Assembly: GCF_023973145.1 (NCBI RefSeq) | Contig: NZ_CP099546.1 | Coordinates: 2,728,001-2,792,000 of the forward strand | Direction: 5' to 3' | Length of the DNA: 64,000 bases | DNA from: Natronosalvus vescus | Lineage (GTDB): Archaea > Halobacteriota > Halobacteria > Halobacteriales > Natrialbaceae | Shown: one piece after another, positions 47,236-56,642 of the stretch | Layout: the number at the start of each line of letters is the position of its first letter | How positions within the stretch are numbered: position 1 is the stretch's first letter | Program-made: the position numbers and the translations under genes | The notes under the pieces: model-generated | What the model saw: only the letters and a program-made list of their open reading frames with translations | Databases searched by the model: none | Told to the model about the DNA's origin: nothing

Positions 47236-48633
47236 CTCCTGCCTACTCAGCCGCTTACACGGCTTCCTTGAGGCAGGAGCTTCCTGTTTCAACGACACGA
47301 CTTGCAGACACAGAACGAACGTCCACAGCGGTCGCAGTCTTCACAGGCGTACCTTTGGAGTGAACCACTCCTAGTTTCTCCAAACCACGAGATTTGACGT
47401 TCAGCGCCGCGTTCCAATCCCTATCCAACTCGAACCCACAGGATGGGCACGAGTGTTCCCGAACCCACAGCGGCTTCGCAGTCTCTACCCCACAACACGC
47501 ACACTCTTTCGTCGTGCCGTGAGCAGTCACTTCCACGTAGTGTGTGCCGTGCTTGTCACAGTGGTGTTCAAGAATCGAACGGAAATCGCTCCATCCGACC
47601 TCGGATTTGTTCCGAGCGTTCCCCTCGGATTCGAGCATCGACTTCACGTCGAGGTTCTCAACGAACACAGCGTCGTACTCTGTCGCGTAGAAGTGCGCGA
47701 GCTTGTGCTTGTAATCGCGCTTCTTGTTCGACATCCGAGCGTGAACCTCGGCCACTCGACGGCGTTGTTTCTCCCAGTTGTTTGACTCATATTGCTCGCG
47801 TTCGAGTCGCTCTCGCTCATCTGATAAGTCGATTCGCCCAATGGAAAGCCCGTCAGAATCGTGAACGAAGTTGAGCACACCGAGGTCGAATCCCACAGTG
47901 TCCTCCTCATCGATGTCTTCTGGGTCTGGTTTCTCAGGTTCCTCAGTACTGATGCAGAACGAGGCGTACCACGCGCCAGTCGGCTCTTTCTTCACCGTGA
48001 TCTCTTTGATAGCGTCGTGCTCTGGGAGGTTTCGGTGGAGTCGGATTGGAATTTCAAGTGTATCGCCGCGAACCTTTTTGAGTCTCAGAATTGCTCGGTC
48101 TCTCGGGCCACTCTTCGTGTCGAGTTCGAAGCCCGATTGCCGATACGTGAAACTCTGAAATTCACGCGGTTACTTCCAGTTCAACGAGCCAACGCTGTAT
48201 CCTTTGGCTTTCAGTTTGCCGAGGTTGTTGATGTTGGTTCGGATGCGTTCGACGGCTTTCTGTAACACTGTGGAGTAGACTTGTTTCAGGTCAATCCACT
48301 GTTGTTTGAGTCTGGGTAAGTCGTCTCGGACTTGCCAGACGCGCTGTCGAAGCGTTCCGTCGTCTTCTGGTATCTTGTTGAATTCGTGGAGTGCGTGGTT
48401 GTAAACTTGTCGCACGGTGTTACGAGTCCAGTCGAGTCTCTCCCGCTGTTCGCTCGTCGGGAAGAGTCGACATTTTGGACTGTACTCCATGTGACTTGTC
48501 TCCTGCTAGTGGTTGTGGTTAGTTAAGCGTTTTGATTAGAACCGTTTGATATGTGTGCGGGCGCTGTATCCCCGCCCTACTCGTTCACTCCGCGTTGCTT
48601 CGTTCGCTCCTTGAGGACGGGGGCTTAGCGCCC
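47236..48633 (-). mobile_element. Second TnpB-only element (IS200/IS605 group), nonsense-damaged
   Basis: The right side has a hairpin formed by CTCCTGCCT (47236-47244) and AGGCAGGAG (47271-47279); the tnpB stop lies inside it. The left side has the outer repeat GGGCGCT/AGCGCCC (48559-48633) around a CCCCG/CGGGG stem. It carries one tnpB-like gene broken by a stop. It lies between the small membrane operon and the CTAG-type methylase gene. Confidence 0.7.
47255..48490 (-). pseudogene. tnpB: TnpB gene with an in-frame stop (TAA)
   Basis: From ATG 48490 the frame encodes a TnpB N-terminus (KCRLFPTSEQRERLDWTRNT, VRQVYNHALHEFN) for 106 codons and meets TAA at 48170-48172. The frame then stays open in phase to 47255. 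It reads PREFQSFTYRQSGFELDT, the normal TnpB continuation, then RuvC residues in GFDLGVLNFVHD, VFVENLDVKSM and DRDWNAALNV, with CACCG...CPSCG zinc knuckles. Restoring one codon (for example AAA) would give a 411-aa protein. The internal ATG at 47995 could yield a 246-aa RuvC-plus-zinc fragment. The guide RNA region at its 3' end is still present. Confidence 0.8.
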
Positions 48634-48710
48634 TATCTTTCAGCTAAACACCACACTCCGGCGGCGTTCGGTAAGAAGACCTAAGGGTTCGACGCCGACA
48701 GAGAGAACCA

Positions 48711-49778
48711 ATGGAGACGACCCACCGCGTCGTCGTCGGCGACGCTCGAGACCTCACACAGGTCGGCGACGAGTCGGTCGAACTCGTCGTCACGTCGCCG
48801 CCGTATCCGATGATCGAGATGTGGGACGACCTCTTTCGACGGCTCGACCCGGCGATCGGAGACGCCCTCGAGGCCGGGGACGGTCGCGAGGCGTTCGAGG
48901 CGATGCACGCCCAGCTCGACCAGGTCTGGTCGGAACTCGAGCGCGTGCTCGTCGACGGTGGCATCGCCTGCATCAACGTCGGCGACGCGACCCGGACGCT
49001 GGACGGTAGCTTTCGAGTGTATCCGAACCACGCCCGGATCCTCGAGGCGTTCGAGACACGTGGCTTCGACCCGCTCCCGGACATCCTCTGGCGAAAGCCG
49101 GCCAACAGCGCCGCGAAGTTCATGGGCAGCGGGATGATCCCCCCGAACGCGTACGTCACCCTCGAGCACGAGTACGTCCTCGTCTTCCGAAAGGGGAACA
49201 CCCGGCGGTCGTTCCCGCCCGGCGACGACGACCGGTACCAGGCGGCGTACTTCTGGGAGGAACGAAACCGCTGGTTCACCGACCTCTGGACGGACGTCAC
49301 CGGTGAACTCCAGACGCTCGAGCACCCAGACGACGACGTTCGGGAACGCTCGGCAGCCTACCCACTCGAGATCCCCTATCGGCTGTGCTGTATGTACTCG
49401 GCGTACGGCGACACCGTCCTCGATCCGTTCTGGGGAACGGGGACGACGTCGCTCGCGGCGATGTGTGCCGGGCGCCACTCTGTCGGCTACGAACTCGAGG
49501 AGGCGTTCGTCTCGGTGTTCGACGATCGACTCGGGCAGGTACCGGATCTCGCGCGCTCGGTGGCGACCCGCCGCCTGGAGCGTCATCGGGCGTTCGTCGA
49601 GGCCGAGCGGAAACGATCGGACGGGACGAGCCTCGAGTACGACGCTGAGTACTACGACACGCCGGTGGTCACGCAGATGGAGTCGGGCATCCGGCTGTAC
49701 ACCGTGGCGAACGTCGACTCGACGGAGGACGGCTATCGGGTCGCCCACATCCCGCTCGAGGACGATTCGGTGGAGTGA
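48711..49778 (+). CDS. zim: Orphan DNA N4-cytosine methyltransferase, CTAG-type
   Basis: The 355-aa beta-class methyltransferase has motif IV TSPPYPMIEMWDD near residue 29 and motif I VLDPFWGTGTTSLAAM near 237. TSPPY favours an N4-cytosine product. Further family features are INVGDATRTLDGSFRVYPNH, cited in part, and LWRKPANSAAKFMGSGMIPP. This resembles the conserved haloarchaeal CTAG modification methylase Zim. No restriction gene is adjacent, in keeping with an orphan. The CTAG tetranucleotide also looks rare in this window. Symbol assigned by resemblance. Confidence 0.8.
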   Translation: METTHRVVVGDARDLTQVGDESVELVVTSPPYPMIEMWDDLFRRLDPAIGDALEAGDGREAFEAMHAQLDQVWSELERVLVDGGIACINVGDATRTLDGSFRVYPNHARILEAFETRGFDPLPDILWRKPANSAAKFMGSGMIPPNAYVTLEHEYVLVFRKGNTRRSFPPGDDDRYQAAYFWEERNRWFTDLWTDVTGELQTLEHPDDDVRERSAAYPLEIPYRLCCMYSAYGDTVLDPFWGTGTTSLAAMCAGRHSVGYELEEAFVSVFDDRLGQVPDLARSVATRRLERHRAFVEAERKRSDGTSLEYDAEYYDTPVVTQMESGIRLYTVANVDSTEDGYRVAHIPLEDDSVE

Positions 49779-49901
49779 TTCGTGCCCGCTCGAGGTACTC
49801 GTCCTGTACGTAGTCGCCTCGAGCCAACATGTGCCGCCCTCGATAACGGATTAATCGGCTCCCTCCACCTTTTCGTTGAATTAGTATACTATCGATGAAA
49901 T

Positions 49902-49908
49902 TATACTA
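49902..49908 (+). promoter_or_regulatory. TATA box of the GTG-started sensor kinase
   Basis: ATTATAC lies 21-27 bases before GTG at 49929, consistent with a leaderless start. Confidence 0.5.
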
Positions 49909-49928
49909 CGCCGCACTAATACTGCGCT

Positions 49929-51785
49929 GTGACATCTCCGGTGCACGTAGTCATCGTCGCGGGTGACGCCACCCTCGCCAGCCAGCTCCGGGCTGCGCTG
50001 ACCGACGGTAAAGCGCCGATCGAGGTCTGTCTCGAGCCTGATCCCCAGGCGGCAATCGCTCGAGCGGCCGATCACGTCGAGAACCCGGTCGACTGTCTCG
50101 TCGCCACCGAGGATCTGGGCTCGACGACCGGACTCGACATCCTCGAGGCTATCCGACGGACACGACCGGGATTTCCGGGCGTGTTCGTGACCGACGGCGC
50201 AGTCGATGCGATAACGCGGATGGCCCACACCGAAAAAGCAACCGACTACGTGTTCAAACAGTCGGTCGCAGCCGGCACCGGTGAGCTTCAGACCCGAATA
50301 GTACAGACGTGTCGTGACGCCGATCGAAACGAAACCGATCGCCACGAACGGATTCTCGCTGAACGAACCAAAGAGCTCTCGGCGATCCACCAGGCCGCTG
50401 AACTGCTGTTATCCACCGATCAACCATTCGAGTCGCTCCTCGAGGAGTTCGTCAATATCGTGAGACGCGCGTTCTGGTCGCCCGCGCTAACTGACGTTCG
50501 AGTGGCTATCAACGACCGGGTGGCATCGACGGGAACGTTCGACACTGGCGAACATTCGATACTCGCGACCGAGACGACCTCCGACGGAACCGTCGTCGAA
50601 CTCGAGGTCGTCCACCACGATGACCCAGAGACGCCCACCTCGTCGCCGTTTCTCGAGGAAGAACAGCACCTGATCGAAACGTTGCTCACGCTGTTTGCGG
50701 GTCGACTCGAGCGCCAGCAGTACGTCGCCGAACTCGAGCGGGCTCGCGAACTGTTTCACAACGCCGAGAAACTCGGGAAGGTCGGAGCCTGGGAGATCGA
50801 CTTTCGGACGGACGACCTCTACTGGACCGACGGTACCCGGCGCATCCACGACGTCCCGCTGTCGTACGAACCGACCCTCCAGAAGGCGTTCGCCTTCTAC
50901 CATCCGGAGGATCGTGAGCGGGTCGAGTCGATCATCGCCGCCTGCCGGGAGACGGGCGAAACGATCAGCGGCGAGTTTCGGCTGGTCACGGCCCAGAACG
51001 CAGAAAAGTACGTTCACATCTACGGCGAACCCGTGACCGACGAGACACAGGACGTGACCTACCGTGGCTACATCCAGGATCTCACCGAGAGCGTCCAGCG
51101 CACCTACCACATCGACGTCCTCGATCGTATGCTCCGGCACAATCTCCGCAACGACCTCAACATCGTCTCCGGGTATGCCGAGGAGATTGCATCCAGGGGA
51201 GATCGTACGGTCGCTGAGTCCGCGGCGCATCTGCAACGAACCGTGTCGAAATTGCTCGATTCGGTGAACAAGGGGCGAAAAGCCTCGAAAATTCTGTTCG
51301 ATACGCAGCGACCCACGTCGATCGACCTCACCGAGGCGATTCCGCGATGGGCACGCGATCTACAGCGGAGACATCCCGGTGCCGAGATAACCATCACCCC
51401 GGCATCGACGGACTCACCGCTCGTCGCCGTGAGCCCCGGCCTCAGACAGGCGGTGACAGAACTCGTCGAAAACAGCGTCGAACACAGCGATCGGGACACT
51501 CCACACGTCCAACTCGATCTCGAGGCCAACGCGGAGACGATCGAGATACACGTCCGAGACGACGGGCCGGGTATCCCCCGTCACGAACGAACGCTCGTCC
51601 TCGATGACGTCCCGGTCTCGCCACTCGAGCACAGTAGCGGCATCGGGCTCTGGCTGACGAAACTGCTGGTCGACCGAACCGGTGGGATGCTCTCGTTCCC
51701 GGACGATCAGTCGAACGGGGGTGTCGTGACGATCACGCTTCCTCGCGACGAAGGGTCGGATCGACCGGAACTCGAGATGGAGTGA
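49929..51785 (+). CDS. Sensor histidine kinase with degenerate receiver, GAF-like and PAS domains
   Basis: The 618-aa soluble protein has three sensory parts before the kinase. First comes a receiver-like domain (about 1-120). Its expected phosphorylated Asp is replaced: PVDCLVATEDLG has Thr where related haloarchaeal proteins have V-S-D-Y-D-M-P. A GAF-like region (about 150-260) follows, then a PAS domain (about 285-395; GKVGAWEIDFRTDDLYWTDG, cited in part). The kinase has the H-box MLRHNLRNDLN (His near 404), N-box ELVENSVEH near 517 and G-box DDGPGIP near 544. There are no membrane helices, so it senses a cytoplasmic or diffusible signal. GTG start fits the TATA spacing. No partner response regulator is nearby. 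Confidence 0.88.
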   Translation: MTSPVHVVIVAGDATLASQLRAALTDGKAPIEVCLEPDPQAAIARAADHVENPVDCLVATEDLGSTTGLDILEAIRRTRPGFPGVFVTDGAVDAITRMAHTEKATDYVFKQSVAAGTGELQTRIVQTCRDADRNETDRHERILAERTKELSAIHQAAELLLSTDQPFESLLEEFVNIVRRAFWSPALTDVRVAINDRVASTGTFDTGEHSILATETTSDGTVVELEVVHHDDPETPTSSPFLEEEQHLIETLLTLFAGRLERQQYVAELERARELFHNAEKLGKVGAWEIDFRTDDLYWTDGTRRIHDVPLSYEPTLQKAFAFYHPEDRERVESIIAACRETGETISGEFRLVTAQNAEKYVHIYGEPVTDETQDVTYRGYIQDLTESVQRTYHIDVLDRMLRHNLRNDLNIVSGYAEEIASRGDRTVAESAAHLQRTVSKLLDSVNKGRKASKILFDTQRPTSIDLTEAIPRWARDLQRRHPGAEITITPASTDSPLVAVSPGLRQAVTELVENSVEHSDRDTPHVQLDLEANAETIEIHVRDDGPGIPRHERTLVLDDVPVSPLEHSSGIGLWLTKLLVDRTGGMLSFPDDQSNGGVVTITLPRDEGSDRPELEME

Positions 51786-51816
51786 CGAAGGGGTCGGATC
51801 CGACAGCGAGCGGCCC

Positions 51817-52887
51817 CTACCGTTTGAGTCGAACGACGCGTTCGCTCTCGTTGGCGTCGTCACTCGAGGAACCACGGTCTTCTTCCGGATCAGCGTGGAT
51901 ACCGCGTGATCGCGTCTCGAGTTCCACGAGTCCGTCCGTTTCGAGATCCTCGAGCAGTCCCTCGAGCCACTCCCGGCCGTGGTCGCCGTCTGGCGTGTAA
52001 TCGACGCGGATGCGCGGCCCCAGTTCGTCGAGGGCGAGTTCGTCGTAGGACTCGAGCGTTCGAATTACGCGACCGCGGAACTGGCGGCGACTCCCCTCGA
52101 AGGTCGATTGCGTTGGGACGTCCGGAGCGGAGAAATCGCCGGTGGCGTAGGCGCGACACCATTGCCTCCAGGGACAGCCGGTCGCCTCGCAGCGTGGCTG
52201 TTTGCCACAGGCGACCGCCCCCAGTTCCATGACGGCGTTGTTCCACACTCGAGAGCGGTCCTCGGGCAGGAGGTGGTTCGCGGCCGTCGCGAACTGGTCG
52301 TCGTCGTCTGGGACGCTGAATGCACGGAAACAGACGCGCTTGACGTTCGTATCCACGACGGCATCGCCGTTGTTGAACGCAAAGCTCGCGACGGCGTTGG
52401 CCGTGTACGGGCCGACGCCCATCAACGACTGCAGCGCCTCGGGCGTCTCCGGAAACGTCCCGTCGAATTCGGTCTCGATCTGCCGCGCTGCCTCGTGGAG
52501 GTACTTCGCCCGGTTGTTGTAGCCGAGGCTGTGACTCGACCAGAAGCCGACGACGTCGGCTCGGTCGGCGTCAGCCAGCGCGGCGGTGGTCGGCCAGCGC
52601 TCGAGAAAGGCCTCCCAGGCGTCGACGACCCGGTCGAGCTGTGTTTGCTGGCTCATCACCTCGCTAACGAGGATCGCGTACGGGTCGTCGGTCTGTCGCC
52701 ACGGGTACTCGCGGTGATCGTCCTCGTACCACTCGATGAGCGCCGACTGGATCGCCTCAAGGTCGTCGCCGGTCGGGAGCGGGGCCGATTCGCGAGCGGT
52801 GTCACTGTCACCGTTTCCGTCACCACCGCCACGATCCGTCGGCTCGTTCTCACCGTTGGGCTCGTCACCACCCTCGCGTGGACTCAT
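51817..52887 (-). CDS. mutY: A/G-specific adenine glycosylase
   Basis: The 356-aa DNA repair enzyme removes adenine mispaired with 8-oxoguanine. It has an acidic Gly/Glu-rich leader (1-40), YPWRQTDDPYAILVSEVMSQQTQ with catalytic Glu near 74, the helix-hairpin-helix GVGPYTANAVASFAF and catalytic Asp in AVVDTNVKRV. A four-Cys [4Fe-4S] loop follows (ACGKQPRCEATGCPWRQWC), with spacing 5-4-5 instead of the bacterial 6-2-5, as I recall for haloarchaeal proteins. The C-terminal domain is shortened and winged-helix-like rather than a full MutT-type domain. Confidence 0.92.
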   Translation of the reverse strand: MSPREGGDEPNGENEPTDRGGGDGNGDSDTARESAPLPTGDDLEAIQSALIEWYEDDHREYPWRQTDDPYAILVSEVMSQQTQLDRVVDAWEAFLERWPTTAALADADRADVVGFWSSHSLGYNNRAKYLHEAARQIETEFDGTFPETPEALQSLMGVGPYTANAVASFAFNNGDAVVDTNVKRVCFRAFSVPDDDDQFATAANHLLPEDRSRVWNNAVMELGAVACGKQPRCEATGCPWRQWCRAYATGDFSAPDVPTQSTFEGSRRQFRGRVIRTLESYDELALDELGPRIRVDYTPDGDHGREWLEGLLEDLETDGLVELETRSRGIHADPEEDRGSSSDDANESERVVRLKR

Positions 52888-53012
52888 TGCTCGAGGTTGC
52901 GAATCGATGACCTTACCCCTGGCGGTTTCCGGGATCGGCAGGAAACTGGTGAACGCAGCAGCGCCGACCCAAGCGCGAAAGGTCTATCCGTTGCCCTCGA
53001 GTCACCCCTGGT

Positions 53013-53336
53013 ATGAGTCTCGAGGAGCTGAATTCGGAGATGAACGAGACGTACGCCGACCTCGGCGATGAGCTATCGGTCGCCCTCGATCGAGAGACGC
53101 GAAACGAACTGGCACTGTTGCAAGCGGCCCTCGAACCGGAGTCGACCGACGAACTCGTCCGGCGAGCGGTGCACATGCTGTTCCAGACGACCGTGGATAC
53201 GGGCAAACTCGACTTCCAGCTTCGCTCCGGCTACGACGTCACGTACGACGAGTATCTCTCGGGTATGACGTTCGAAGAGATGACCGGCGCGAACGCGTAC
53301 CCGAAGATGGACGACGAACGACGGTACCAGTTTTAA
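53013..53336 (+). CDS. Small acidic protein of unknown function
   Basis: The 107-aa protein is soluble and helical in its first half (LDRETRNELALLQAALEPES, STDELVRRAVHMLFQ), and its second half has YDVTYDEYLSGMTFEEMTG. It may be a ribbon-helix-helix-like or helical-bundle protein; I cannot name it. It is convergent with the downstream kinase and overlaps its 3' end by four bases. Confidence 0.75.
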   Translation: MSLEELNSEMNETYADLGDELSVALDRETRNELALLQAALEPESTDELVRRAVHMLFQTTVDTGKLDFQLRSGYDVTYDEYLSGMTFEEMTGANAYPKMDDERRYQF

Positions 53337-54943
53337 TCGCCTGGGTCGCCCCCACCACGTTTGAAAACGACCTCGACGACGCCGCCCTCCGCACCCGCCG
53401 GGAACGTAAGCGCCCCGTCGTACCGGCTAACCGTCCAGTCGACGAGCCAGAGGCCGATCCCCGCCGAGTGGTTGAGCGGCGAGATATCGCTGTCCCCGGT
53501 AAGGAGTGCAGCCGTTTCCTCGGGTATACCAGGTCCGTCGTCGGCGAATTGCATGCTGACGGTCGCGTCCGTAACCGTCACCGTGATCTCGATCGTCGCG
53601 TCGTCACCCGCGTGCTCGACGACGTTCTCGAGCAGTTCGTCGACGACCAGTTCGAGTTCCTCGCCACCGACGACGACTGCGTTCGCGGGGGTCTCGAGGT
53701 CGACGGTCACTCCCGGATGCGCTTCCGTAAACGCCTCGACGCGATCGGTGACTACGTCGACGAGATCAATCTCTGGTGGGTTCGAACTCGGTCGATCGAG
53801 CAAGTGTTCGGTCGTTCGGGCTCGGTCTGCGAGGTCGAGGAGATCGGTCGCCGCCAGTCGGATGTCCGTCGCCGCGGTCGACTCCTCGTCCTCGAGGGTC
53901 GCTTCGAGGTGAGCGGCGTAGCCGGTAATGATGTTGAGTTCGTTGCGGAGGTTGTGCCGAAGGATTCGGTTGTAGACGAGCAACATCTGCTCGCGACGCT
54001 CGAGCGAGCGGGCCAGCCGGTCGAGCGCCCGATCGATCCGACGCCACTCTGCCGGCCCACCGACGGGCTCCGTTTCGTCGTACGCCCGGCGCTCGAGTGC
54101 GCCGACACGCCGAGATAGCCGTTGAATCCGCTGAATCTGTGAGTGATACACCCACAGCCCGAAGCCACCGACGGTGCCGAGGAGGAGGACTCCGGTGGCG
54201 ATCTGGAACGTCCGCAATCGATCCAGTGTCTCGCCCAACGCGGCCTGATCGTGATGGACGGTGACCGTCCAGTCCACCATCTCGAGGTCGGCCTGTCGGT
54301 CGATGGTTTCCTCGAAGCGTTCGCGGTCGCTGTAGAGCACCGACTCGTCAGCGGTGACCGTCATCCCTGTTCGCTCCGCTGAGCCGACGAGCGGATCGAA
54401 GAAGGTCGTCTCAGTGAGGTGATAGGCGGCATTGACCGTGCCGACGATCTCACCATCGTCGCGTACCGGCACGCTGATTACCACGATGTGGTTGTCCGTT
54501 TCGGCCATGAACGGATCGCTGATACAGGATCGATTGGCCAGGGCACACTGGACGTACTCCCGATCGCTGAAGTCGGCGCCGATGAGATCGTCGGAAGCCG
54601 CACCGTCGTCCCCGGTCGTAATCGCCCGGACGGTTCCAGACGAATCGACGACGCTTGCCCCGTCGAACGCGGAGGTCTCGACCAGCGCTTCGATCGCGCT
54701 CGCTTGTTCGTCGCTCTCGTGATCGATGAGGGCGTCGTTGGTCGCGGCGACCTCGAGCGTTTCGACCTGACCGCGAAGTCGGTCGTCGAGGACGTCGGCA
54801 GACTGATCGGCCTGGGCCTCGATCGACCCATCGGTGTAGTCGGTGACGTCGTTTCGGTGGGCATCGAATGTTGCGACGAGTACGGCGCTCGTAACCAGGA
54901 AAACGACGAGGAACGCCACCAGAAACCGGTGGGCCGTTTTCAT
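53333..54943 (-). CDS. Membrane sensor histidine kinase with extracellular Cache-like domain
   Basis: The 536-aa protein has an N-terminal helix (about 7-26), a large external domain (27-245) of Cache type (AAYHLTETTFFDPLV and GASVVDSSGTVRAIT are typical strands), and a second helix (about 247-270). A HAMP-like linker follows, then a kinase with H-box RILRHNLRNELN (His near 335), N-box ELLENVVEHAG and G-box DDGPGIP. The kinase half resembles the soluble kinase 1.5 kb upstream (same HNLRN(D/E)LN motif). It would sense an extracellular ligand such as a small organic acid. No regulator gene is paired. Confidence 0.88.
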   Translation of the reverse strand: MKTAHRFLVAFLVVFLVTSAVLVATFDAHRNDVTDYTDGSIEAQADQSADVLDDRLRGQVETLEVAATNDALIDHESDEQASAIEALVETSAFDGASVVDSSGTVRAITTGDDGAASDDLIGADFSDREYVQCALANRSCISDPFMAETDNHIVVISVPVRDDGEIVGTVNAAYHLTETTFFDPLVGSAERTGMTVTADESVLYSDRERFEETIDRQADLEMVDWTVTVHHDQAALGETLDRLRTFQIATGVLLLGTVGGFGLWVYHSQIQRIQRLSRRVGALERRAYDETEPVGGPAEWRRIDRALDRLARSLERREQMLLVYNRILRHNLRNELNIITGYAAHLEATLEDEESTAATDIRLAATDLLDLADRARTTEHLLDRPSSNPPEIDLVDVVTDRVEAFTEAHPGVTVDLETPANAVVVGGEELELVVDELLENVVEHAGDDATIEITVTVTDATVSMQFADDGPGIPEETAALLTGDSDISPLNHSAGIGLWLVDWTVSRYDGALTFPAGAEGGVVEVVFKRGGGDPGD

Positions 54944-55119
54944 ACGGGCACTGGGCGCTCACAGGGACTGCGGCCGGTCGAACGGTACAGCGCGCCGTAG
55001 AGTGCCATTTGCTACCATGGCTGTTGTTGATCAGGTTATAAAAACATAGTGCCCGGTGCGACCGAACGTCTCGACCAGCCTGAACGTGAAAGACGGGTGA
55101 ATCGATCGCAACGAACCGC

Positions 55120-56475
55120 TCAGACGGGTGCGGGCTGTTCCGCAGCCACCGAGTCGATCGCTTCGAAGAGCAGCCGCGTGGCGAGGTCGATTTCGCGCTC
55201 GGTGACGTCGAGCGGTGGCAACAGCCGAAGCGTTTTGTGGCCACAGCCGAGGGTGAGCAGACCGCGTTTCATCGCCGCCTCGACCACTGCCTCACGTCGG
55301 TCTTTGGTGTCGAACTCGATCGCCAGCATCAGTCCACGTCCGCGGACGTCGATGACGCCCTCGGCGTCACGCTCCTCGAGGATCGACCGAAGCTGGTCAC
55401 CGCGCGTCCGGACGTTCGACAGCAGGTTTTGCTCGCGGATGGCGTCGATCGTCAACACGCCCTGCATCGACGCGATGAGGTCGCCGGCCCCCCAGGTCGA
55501 GGAGATGCGCCCCTTCTCTTCGGGAAACACGTCGGATCGGGAGATCGTCGCGCCGACGCGAAGCCCCTTGGCGCTGGTGATGACGTCCGGCGTCAGGTCG
55601 AGGTGGTCGATGGCCCACATCTCGCCGGTACGGCCCAGCCCGGACTGGATCTCGTCGGCGATGACCTTCAGCCCGAACCGGTCGCGAAGCGCCTCGACGT
55701 CACGAGCGAAGTCGGGGTGGGGGACGCGGTAGCCGCCCTCTCCCTGGACGGGCTCTAGGATCAGGTAGGCGACTTCGTCTGGGTCGATAACCCCCAGGTC
55801 AGGGTCGAGTTTGTCGGCGACGACGTTGCCGCCCGGGCCGTCAGTCGACCAGTCGGTGTTGTACTCATCCTGGGTCGAGGGGTACGGAACGCTCACGACG
55901 CCGGGTACTTCGGGATACCCTTTGCGGTGGACGGCTTTCGATCGGTTGAGCGAGAGAACCCCGAGTGTCCGGCCGTGGAACGCGCCATCGAAGGTGAACG
56001 CCCGATGCCCACCCGAGGCGTAACAGATCTTGATGGCGTTCTCGACCGCTTCGGCACCCGAGTTCGAGAGGAACACCCGATCCATCCCGTAGTGATCGGT
56101 GAGGTCGACGAGCCGATCCATCAACTGGGTCGGGCCCGGAAAGTCCGCATCAGCGGGACCACCGCCACCGCCACTGACGTAGAAATCCTGTCCAGCGATT
56201 TTCAGCGGATCGACGAGGTCGAACTCCTCGAGACGCTCGCGGACGGCGGGGTTGTTGTAGCCGAGCGGGGCCGCGGCGACGTGACTCGTAAAGTCCATGA
56301 GGACGTTGCCGTCGACGTCGGTGCAGAACGGCCCAATGGCGTCTTCCCCTGCGTCCCAGACGAATTCGTAGACGTAGGTGCTCGGTGCGGAGAACTGGTG
56401 GTGATAGTCAACCCACTGCGTTGCCCGTTTCCCAGGAATCGTCTCGACTCGAGGTTCGACCGTGTCTCGATCCAT
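55120..56475 (-). CDS. Class III aminotransferase (aspartate aminotransferase family)
   Basis: The 451-aa PLP enzyme has the class III plan: FLSNSGAEAVENAIKI near 125-140 binds PLP phosphate, LILEPVQGEGGY near 235, the Asp motif VIADEIQSGLGRTG near 265-278 and Schiff-base Lys in ITSAKGLRVG near 301. Relatives act on ornithine, acetylornithine, 4-aminobutyrate or diaminobutyrate. The ATG at 56475 is the first to give the family's typical N-terminus. It is monocistronic. Substrate cannot be told. Confidence 0.9.
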   Translation of the reverse strand: MDRDTVEPRVETIPGKRATQWVDYHHQFSAPSTYVYEFVWDAGEDAIGPFCTDVDGNVLMDFTSHVAAAPLGYNNPAVRERLEEFDLVDPLKIAGQDFYVSGGGGGPADADFPGPTQLMDRLVDLTDHYGMDRVFLSNSGAEAVENAIKICYASGGHRAFTFDGAFHGRTLGVLSLNRSKAVHRKGYPEVPGVVSVPYPSTQDEYNTDWSTDGPGGNVVADKLDPDLGVIDPDEVAYLILEPVQGEGGYRVPHPDFARDVEALRDRFGLKVIADEIQSGLGRTGEMWAIDHLDLTPDVITSAKGLRVGATISRSDVFPEEKGRISSTWGAGDLIASMQGVLTIDAIREQNLLSNVRTRGDQLRSILEERDAEGVIDVRGRGLMLAIEFDTKDRREAVVEAAMKRGLLTLGCGHKTLRLLPPLDVTEREIDLATRLLFEAIDSVAAEQPAPV

Positions 56476-56642
56476 ACGATAGCTCAGCCGGCCACTAAGT
56501 AAAAATATTCGTTGTGGTTCGCGCAATTCTTCTGGGAACCGTTGTGGCTCACGCCATCGTCGACCCCATCGATCGGTGGCTATCGGCGATTGCTTGGGGT
56601 ACGAACGAAACCTGTCTCGGCTCTCCGAGCCGTTCACGGTTC

